From contig CAWAFL010000011.1 of NCBI GenBank assembly GCA_963781305.1, positions 1 through 64,000 of the forward strand: DNA of 64,000 nt, read 5' to 3'. The notes under the pieces were generated by a model. That model was not told the origin of the DNA and did no database searches. It was given only the letters and a program-made list of their open reading frames with translations. The DNA comes from DASXMT01 sp963781305 (GTDB taxonomy: Bacteria; Actinomycetota; Acidimicrobiia; Acidimicrobiales; RAAP-2). Within the stretch, counting starts at the first letter, position 1; each line of letters starts with the position of its first letter. Positions 59,557-64,000 of this stretch are shown here, one piece after another. The position numbers and the translations under genes are program-made.

Positions 59557-60707
59557 GCAGCGAGAGCCCTTCGTCCGAGGGCGAGCTGTTCCATGTCCCC
59601 GAGGACCGTCCTCGTCGAGATCCGACGCTCAGTTCGGAGACGGGCAAAGGCGTCTGGGTAAGCCGTCCCGTCCTTCGCCTGTTTCCGACTCGAATCGAGG
59701 GCGTGCAAGGCCAGGTGCGCCGGGCCATCGCTGTCATCGGGTACGACGAGGCCAGCGGCGCCCAGTTGGCGGGCGTGGTCGAGCGCTTCCTTATCGGCGA
59801 ATGGATCGGAACACCGGCAACTTGGGGCCAGCTCCGCACTGCAGCGGACGCCGAACTGGTCCGTGACGCTCTGGATATTCACGAGATCGGAGGGGTGCAA
59901 GTCGTCCATGATTCCTACACCGACGACCTGCTACCCGCGTACTATCCCCAGCTCGTTCGAGACCGGTCACGGGACTCAAGCGCTGCCGGCGTGCCGAAGA
60001 GGCGGACGCCTGCAGTCCAGACCTGGCCGTGCTCTCTGTGCGACGGCGTCAACCATGGCGCCGGGAGCCGATTCTGTCTCCGGCATTGGCGGGTCGACTA
60101 CGAGGCGAACCTGGCCACATACGAGCGGACCTCGCTGAAGACGGGTGAGCCCATGGACGAGAACAACACACCACCGACGACGTCAAGAGGCATTCCATCG
60201 GACCCGACCGGCGATAGGGCCACCGCACGCGCCGACACTGGCGAGATCGAGGGTCTCATCCGTGACGAGCTGCTTACGCTGTCAGAGACGAAGGCGCTCG
60301 CGCTCCGCTCGGACGAATGGACCCTGGCTGCCATCGGAGCAGAGATGGACGGCATTACTGCGGGCTCGGTGGCCAAGCACGTCGAGCGCGCCCGTGCCAA
60401 GCTGACCCCACGACGCCGACGCCTCACCTGGCAGCAGGAGATCGCCCGGACCGTCCCCGTCCGCAGGGTCAAGGCGCGTCAGCCCCAACGGTCGCTACTG
60501 GGCCAGCACGGCGACGTCAGCCTCCACGGTCAAGCCGAGGTCGTGTGCCCGCTGTGCCACCTCATCGTGCGCCGAGGGCTAATGCGCGACGGAGTGTGCG
60601 CCACCTGCTCCGAAACTTTTTCAGATTCTTTGTCGACAAATGGCCGACTCGTCCCCCTTAGTAAGTGGCAGGGGACAACCCCGCCTTCATTTTTGGCCAT
60701 CGCATGA
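59553..60707 (+). CDS. Large hypothetical with sigma-like HTH and zinc-finger motifs
   Basis: 384 residues. First part (to about 150) unknown. CSLCDGVNHGAGSRFCLRHW is a CxxC-x(11)-CxxH zinc motif. A helix-turn-helix of the sigma-region-4/GcrA-like kind follows: ELLTLSETKALALRSDEWTL, then AAIGAEMDGITAGSVAKHVE. A C-terminal CxxC pair (CPLCHLIVRRGLMRDGVCAT) ends it. Likely a transcriptional regulator of the element. The ATGA at 60704 couples it to the next gene. Confidence 0.68.
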   Translation: MSSESPSSEGELFHVPEDRPRRDPTLSSETGKGVWVSRPVLRLFPTRIEGVQGQVRRAIAVIGYDEASGAQLAGVVERFLIGEWIGTPATWGQLRTAADAELVRDALDIHEIGGVQVVHDSYTDDLLPAYYPQLVRDRSRDSSAAGVPKRRTPAVQTWPCSLCDGVNHGAGSRFCLRHWRVDYEANLATYERTSLKTGEPMDENNTPPTTSRGIPSDPTGDRATARADTGEIEGLIRDELLTLSETKALALRSDEWTLAAIGAEMDGITAGSVAKHVERARAKLTPRRRRLTWQQEIARTVPVRRVKARQPQRSLLGQHGDVSLHGQAEVVCPLCHLIVRRGLMRDGVCATCSETFSDSLSTNGRLVPLSKWQGTTPPSFLAIA

Positions 60708-60898
60708 CCGTCATTACCGAAAGGAACACGATCCCCATGTATCGATCTCCGCGACAAATCGCTCGCGATCTGGATATCAGCGAACCCACCGTCTACCGCT
60801 GGCTCCGTTCCGGCGAGCTCCGGAGCATCCGCCCTGGCGGCCGGCTCTATCGGATCGCCGAGAGCGACTATCTGGACTTCAAGGCCAGTCGCGCTTGA
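60704..60898 (+). CDS. Excisionase-like / MerR-type helix-turn-helix protein
   Basis: 64 residues from ATG 60704 (overlapping the previous stop), or 53 from ATG 60737 after AAGGAA. MYRSPRQIARDLDISEPTVY, then RWLRSGELRSIRPGGRLYRI, is the 'helix-turn-helix domain, excisionase family' (HTH_17) pattern of phage and ICE excisionases. Expected to bind attL/attR and direct excision, or to repress the integrase promoter. Confidence 0.88.
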   Translation: MTVITERNTIPMYRSPRQIARDLDISEPTVYRWLRSGELRSIRPGGRLYRIAESDYLDFKASRA

Positions 60899-60968
60899 CC
60901 CCACTCGCGCAATCGCTCCCGGCTGCAACCGAGAGCGATGCATTACACGTCCCCCTGAAAGGAACCAA

Positions 60969-61376
60969 GTGCAAGTTACCACGGCCGAACGGCCCAAACC
61001 TGACATCGTCGCGGCCTTCGAGCGGCACGTAGCCGGACTCGACGCTGACCAGCTCGCCCATTTGGCGGCCGCCCTGCAGGCTCGAGCAGCGGAACGCCGC
61101 AAGGTCATCACCGATGAGGAGGCATGGACCGCGTACAACGCAGTCCCGCAGATAACGGGATGGCACTGGCGAGGCAACCAGGAGTGCGGCCAGATACGGA
61201 AAGCCTGCGAGGTGCTGATCGGCTGGCAACTGCTTCACCCCGAACAAGTGATCGACGCCATGACGGTTGTAGCCGAAGACGTGTGCATACACCCGCTAGT
61301 TGCCCGTGAGGCGGTAGCAGCGGGGTGCCGTGATGGTCTGGCGTACAGAGAAGGGCCACAGGATGACGGCGATTGA
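60969..61376 (+). CDS. Hypothetical element protein
   Basis: 135 residues from GTG 60969, with GAAAGGAAC upstream. Helical: LDADQLAHLAAALQARAAER, then TDEEAWTAYNAVPQITGWHW. Two Cys (EDVCIHPL and AAGCRDGL) at the end. It overlaps the replication ATPase start by 14 bases in another frame. Function unknown, probably related to replication control. Confidence 0.65.
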   Translation: MQVTTAERPKPDIVAAFERHVAGLDADQLAHLAAALQARAAERRKVITDEEAWTAYNAVPQITGWHWRGNQECGQIRKACEVLIGWQLLHPEQVIDAMTVVAEDVCIHPLVAREAVAAGCRDGLAYREGPQDDGD

Positions 61377-62403
61377 TTTGTATCGGGACGACACCGACCC
61401 AGGATGGGCTCCCGACGAAGACCGGCCGTCTGATGCAATGCGCTACGCCGACATCCTCCGGACATCCGCCATCACTGGAAATGGGCTCAAGGATTTGCCG
61501 GTTCCCGATCCCTTGATCGACGGAATGTTGTACCGCGGCACCCTGGCCGCCATCTACGGGCCGTCTGGGATCGGCAAGTCGTTCGTAGCGATGTCCATGG
61601 CAATGTCCGTGGCGTCAGGGTCATGGTGGCAGGGTCGTGAGGTCCGCAAGGGTCCGATCCTGTACGTCGCAGCCGAAGGCAGCTTCGGTCTGGCGAAACG
61701 CCGGCAGGCGTGGATGGACCATGAGCGCGTCTACAACGTCGACGGCGATATATGGCTGCCTCGAGCGGTGAATCTGCTCGACCCAGACTGGGCCGCCGGA
61801 CTCGTCGAATTGGCGAAGGATGTTGGTCCTCACCTCACGGTCATCGACACCGTCGCTCGGAGTATGCAAGGCGGCGACGAGAACGCCTCGAGGGACATGG
61901 GCGCACTAATCTGCGCCGCCGACGCACTGCGGTTCGCCACTGGCACGACGGCGCTGTTGGTACACCACACGCCGCGCAACGCCGACAACCTCCGTGGACA
62001 CAGCTCGCTCGAGGGTGCTGTCGACACCGCTATCGAGGTACGAGCCAACGACGGTGCGTTTGCACTCAGGTGCGCCAAGCAGAAGGACGCTGCTGAGTTC
62101 GAGGACATTCGCCTCGCGCTCCACCAAGTTGGCGATTCGTGCGTAATAGGTCCGCCATCAGAAACTGCCAACAATCTGCCACTCACCGACACGGGCCGGC
62201 AGATGCTCGAAGCCCTCCACGCCGTTGACCTGGGAGAAGGCGTTTCGCCGACTCGCTGGCAGACCGTTTCGGACGTGGCAGATAGGAGCGCATATCGGTG
62301 GCAGAAGAAGCTGCTCGACCTTGGGTTTGTTGGCAGTTTCGGCGACGGCAAGCGAAAGCTCTACACCCTCACTGAGCAGGGACGGGAGGCGCTGGCATCA
62401 TGA
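61363..62403 (+). CDS. RecA-fold replication ATPase (RepA/AAA_25 type)
   Basis: 346 residues from ATG 61363. Walker A is IYGPSGIGKSFVAMSMA (about 64-80), Walker B LTVIDTVARSMQGGDENASR, then TALLVHHTPRNADNLRGHSS (sensor His), as in plasmid and phage RepA helicase-like ATPases. The C-terminal 80 residues contain a winged-helix-like segment (SPTRWQTVSDVADRSAYRWQ). It probably loads or acts as the element's replicative helicase. Iteron-like repeats start within and just after the gene. Confidence 0.87.
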   Translation: MTAIDLYRDDTDPGWAPDEDRPSDAMRYADILRTSAITGNGLKDLPVPDPLIDGMLYRGTLAAIYGPSGIGKSFVAMSMAMSVASGSWWQGREVRKGPILYVAAEGSFGLAKRRQAWMDHERVYNVDGDIWLPRAVNLLDPDWAAGLVELAKDVGPHLTVIDTVARSMQGGDENASRDMGALICAADALRFATGTTALLVHHTPRNADNLRGHSSLEGAVDTAIEVRANDGAFALRCAKQKDAAEFEDIRLALHQVGDSCVIGPPSETANNLPLTDTGRQMLEALHAVDLGEGVSPTRWQTVSDVADRSAYRWQKKLLDLGFVGSFGDGKRKLYTLTEQGREALAS

Positions 62404-62407
62404 GAAT

Positions 62408-62514
62408 CTGCCAACTGCCACCTAACTGCCAAATCTGCCATCGGCACATTTCCCAAACCTGCCGCCACCACCCCCTCTCTAGAAGAGGGGTGGGTGGCAG
62501 TAATGGGTCGGCAG
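62408..62514. repeat. CTGCCA iteron-like array and hairpin, candidate replication origin
   Basis: CTGCCA occurs at 62408, 62415, 62426 and 62435, CTGCCG at 62459, and the reverse form TGGCAG at 62495 (CGGCAG at 62509). Inside the preceding gene are further copies at 62165, 62176 and, reversed, 62299 and 62331. Most have AA or AAT before and A after. A hairpin, CCCCTCT (62472-62478) with AGAGGGG (62484-62490), loop CTAGA, lies inside. The AT-rich, repeat-bearing region directly after a RepA-like gene suggests an origin or an autoregulatory operator. Confidence 0.6.
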
Positions 62515-62530
62515 TAGTTGGTCGTGCGTT

Positions 62531-62707
62531 GTGAGCGCGCTCGAGGATCTGTTCCGACAGACCGACGACCAACCGCTTCCCGGTGGTTGCACTAGATGCG
62601 ACGCCTATCGAACCCTGGTCGTCTTGAGTCCCGGCATCTACTCGCTGACGGTCCACCACGACGACTGGTGTCCGGTCCTGCGATCCCGCGAAGCGAGGAC
62701 GAACTGA
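62531..62707 (+). CDS. Small Zn-finger-like element protein
   Basis: 58 residues from GTG 62531, ending TGA 62705-62707, which overlaps ATG 62707. Contains GGCTRCDAYRTLVVL (CxxC) and HHDDWCPVL, so three Cys and paired His could bind zinc. Short but with phage-gene-like coding bias. Function unknown. Confidence 0.5.
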   Translation: MSALEDLFRQTDDQPLPGGCTRCDAYRTLVVLSPGIYSLTVHHDDWCPVLRSREARTN

Positions 62708-62832
62708 TGACATCCACGAACGCTCCGACTCAAGTCGAACCGGTCCCGGCCGAAGTGGATCACACCACTCGTGACTCTCTGCCCGTCGAGACGAAGTCAA
62801 GCGGTAGCCCCCCTCTCGCTGAAAGGACCACA

Positions 62833-63272
62833 ATGACATCCAAGACAGGACTGGTCGGCAACTTCACCGACGATCCCGAGCTTCGATTTAGCAACGCTGG
62901 AAAGCCGTGGCTCCGTGGCCGTATCAGGGTGAAGCCGTACGTACCCGGCGCCGCCGAGCAACCCGAGCCCGTCTTTTACGATGTGGTCGCCTTCGGCTCT
63001 CTGGCTGAGAACGTGGCCGAGTCCTGCCTCAAGGGTTCACGGGTCGTGGTCACGGGGAAGCTCGAGGATGACACATGGACCGGACGTGACGGTGTGGAGC
63101 GGACCAGTCGGAAGCTGATCGCTGACGGTATTGGCCCGGATCTCCGGTTTGCGTCCGCCACCCTCAACCAAGCGGCCCGTCGTGGACCTGTCGAACCAGT
63201 TCCGAGCGATGACACCATCACCGGGCTTGTCGGGGACCACAGGCCGAGGGATACAGCGAAGAGCCGTTCTGA
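62833..63272 (+). CDS. ssb: Single-stranded DNA-binding protein, frameshifted near its C-terminus
   Basis: SSB with the OB fold: TGLVGNFTDDPELRFSNAGK, PVFYDVVAFGSLAENVAESC and SRVVVTGKLEDDTWTGRDGV. The ATG 62833 has AAAGGA eight bases upstream; ATG 62707, coupled to the previous gene, would add 42 residues. After residue about 133 the frame runs on with no meaning to 63687, over the next gene. If one G is added to the G4 run at 63232-63235 the frame becomes GGPQAEGYSEEPF and ends at TGA 63270-63272, directly overlapping the nuclease ATG. The EEPF ending is the acidic tip of SSBs, so this is the true C-terminus. Confidence 0.85.
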
Positions 63273-63640
63273 TGGCCGGCGGAAGCGCCAGCAAGCGCAA
63301 GGGCACGGCCTGGGAGTCCCAAGTGGTCACCTATCTCAGGGACCACGGACAGCCCTACGCCGAGCGTCGTGCCCTCGCCGGATCCTCCGACAAAGGCGAC
63401 GTGGCCGGAGTGCCTGGCGTCATGATCGAGTGCAAAGCCGAGAAGACGATCACCCTCGGCGCCTACGCAGACGAGGTGAAGACCCAGACGACGAACGCCG
63501 GGGCGCAGATTGGCGCAGCGGTGGTCAAGCGGCGCAATCGGGGTCCGGCCGACGCCTACGTGATTATGAGCCTCGAGCAATTCGCCGCCATCTTGGCCGA
63601 TGCGGACGTGCGGTCCCTGTCCGCCTCAAAGGCGTCATGA
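63272..63640 (+). CDS. Resolvase-like nuclease (PD-(D/E)xK type)
   Basis: 122 residues from ATG 63272 (TGATG overlap with ssb). GGSASKRKGTAWESQVVTYL, then GDVAGVPGVMIECKAEKTIT, give a D-x(9)-ExK nuclease motif as in Holliday-junction resolvase-like and VRR-type phage endonucleases. GAQIGAAVVKRRNRGPADAY follows. Third-position GC supports this frame over the SSB run-on. Next to SSB and a RepA-like ATPase, it is part of the element's replication/recombination module. Confidence 0.82.
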   Translation: MAGGSASKRKGTAWESQVVTYLRDHGQPYAERRALAGSSDKGDVAGVPGVMIECKAEKTITLGAYADEVKTQTTNAGAQIGAAVVKRRNRGPADAYVIMSLEQFAAILADADVRSLSASKAS

Positions 63641-63683
63641 CGGCCATGCCGGCCGCCAAGCAGTCCACGGACGGGTCGAACCG

Positions 63684-63830
63684 ATGACCACATGGATCTG
63701 TCCCGGCTGCGAAATTGGCATCGAAGCTAGAGCGCTCGAGTGCGGCCATAGGTGCCCGTCGAGGCACAACAAGTGGACCCGCTTCGTTCCACACAACCCC
63801 GAGGCAGTGAACGAAGTACCCAAGGGCTGA
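63684..63830 (+). CDS. Small Zn-ribbon protein
   Basis: 48 residues from ATG 63684: MTTWICPGCEIGIEARALEC, then GHRCPSRHNKWTRFV, with CxxC and ECGHRC, a zinc ribbon. It starts inside the stop of a short upstream open frame (63637-63687, 16 residues, MTAMPAAKQSTDGSNR), which may be a leader or not expressed. Function unknown. Confidence 0.6.
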   Translation: MTTWICPGCEIGIEARALECGHRCPSRHNKWTRFVPHNPEAVNEVPKG

Positions 63831-63891
63831 CCGAAGACCTTGCCTATCGAGCAACAAACCGACGCAACAGACGACAACCAAGGAGTAGCCA

Positions 63892-64000
63892 ATGCCTTCA
63901 TGGACCACACCTCCCACCTGGACTTCTGGACAGGTGGTCAGCACCACCAATATGACGACGCTCAGTTCCGATCTGACGTACCTATCTGAGCCTCCCGCTG
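63892..64000 (+). CDS. Probable phage tail-fibre/structural protein (5' end only)
   Basis: Only 36 residues before the window ends. AAGGAG at 63879-63884 is seven bases before the ATG. PSWTTPPTWTSGQVVSTTNM, then TTLSSDLTYLSEPP, resembles the 'TW-x-G-x-V-x-x-x-x-MN' N-terminus common in phage tail or base-plate-attached proteins. If correct, the element is a prophage. Too short to be sure. Confidence 0.5.
   Translation, partial: MPSWTTPPTWTSGQVVSTTNMTTLSSDLTYLSEPPA

Larger units (their letters stand above)
57487..64000. mobile_element. Integrated element (prophage or ICE-like), left end at tRNA-Val; right end outside window
   Basis: Everything right of tRNA-Val is unlike the rest of the window. 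Gene order: integrase, unknowns, HTH (excisionase-like), replication ATPase, iteron-like repeats, SSB, resolvase-like nuclease, Zn-ribbon proteins, start of a tail-fibre-like protein. All are on one strand with four short overlaps and GTG starts. Genes for replication and recombination plus a structural fragment suggest a phage or phage-derived element. The attL core would be inside the tRNA 3' half, and no second copy is visible because the right end is missing. Confidence 0.82.

Noticed and set aside
63273..63687. SSB C-terminal extension over the nuclease gene
   Set aside because: Arg-rich nonsense; third-position GC and motifs support the nuclease frame instead.
1..64000. rRNA, tmRNA, riboswitches and intact insertion sequences
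   Set aside because: I saw no rRNA segments, no tmRNA tag, no clear riboswitch core and no transposase or terminal inverted repeats.

Overview
The window is high-GC DNA from an actinobacterium. The arguments are: MurA with Asp in place of the catalytic Cys, the TreS-maltokinase (GlgE) trehalose route, a class II GlpX fructose bisphosphatase, an F420-type PPOX oxidoreductase, a GlpR/SepX-like divisome protein, a DUF3817 protein, GTG/TTG starts and leaderless-looking promoters. Acidimicrobiia is my best guess for the class, but that is inference only. Most of the window reads as ordinary chromosome; the last 6.5 kb is an integrated element.

Layout. 1-5.4 kb: end of the ATP synthase operon (atpD, atpC), glpX (minus strand), murA, meaB. 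5.6-18.1 kb: an amide-catabolism island with a GntR/UTRA regulator, an amidase, a complete five-gene Opp/Dpp-type ABC importer, a second amidase, an AtzG-like small protein, an isochorismatase-fold amidohydrolase, a nicotinamidase and an enoyl-CoA hydratase. 18.2-23.4 kb: carbohydrate genes treS, maltokinase, a phosphofructokinase with pyrophosphate-type residues, and galT. 23.6-33.3 kb: small genes, then a divergent assimilatory sulfur locus. Met8-like dehydrogenase, cysN and cysD lie to the left; cysH, a siroheme sulfite reductase, an FrhB/F420H2-dehydrogenase-like iron-sulfur protein and a small unknown lie to the right, overlapping each other by 3 to 4 bases.

33.4-37.1 kb: ychF is followed by a decayed tyrosine recombinase and a secreted Ig/pentapeptide-repeat protein. 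A 16-bp copy of the ychF 3' end lies at the far side, suggesting an old island. 37.1-51 kb: DUF4234 protein, methyltransferase, CDF transporter, stand-alone ABC ATPase, GlpR/SepX-like protein, PqqC-like protein, DoxX-like protein, an ABC-2 exporter divergent from a NarL-type two-component system, a cysteine dioxygenase-rhodanese pair, a YgjP-type metallopeptidase, small proteins, and a GH25-like protein. 51.4-57.5 kb: tRNA-Met/Ile2(CAT), hypotheticals, aldehyde dehydrogenase with a KstR-like operator, a lipoprotein, and an inositol-monophosphatase-family gene whose stop codon lies inside a tRNA-Val(TAC) gene.

57.5-64 kb: an integrated mobile element at tRNA-Val. It carries an integrase with a leaderless-type promoter, unknown genes, an excisionase-like HTH protein, a RecA-fold replication ATPase, iteron-like repeats, SSB, a resolvase-like nuclease and the start of a probable tail protein. 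Its far end is outside the window.

Points of most interest: sulfite reductase translationally coupled to an F420H2-dehydrogenase-type protein, which suggests a split assimilatory F420-dependent sulfite reductase; the amidase/AtzG/ABC/isochorismatase island; short tandem duplications with a period divisible by three at the 3' ends of many unrelated genes; and two frameshifts at G-runs (cysH, ssb) that look like homopolymer errors.
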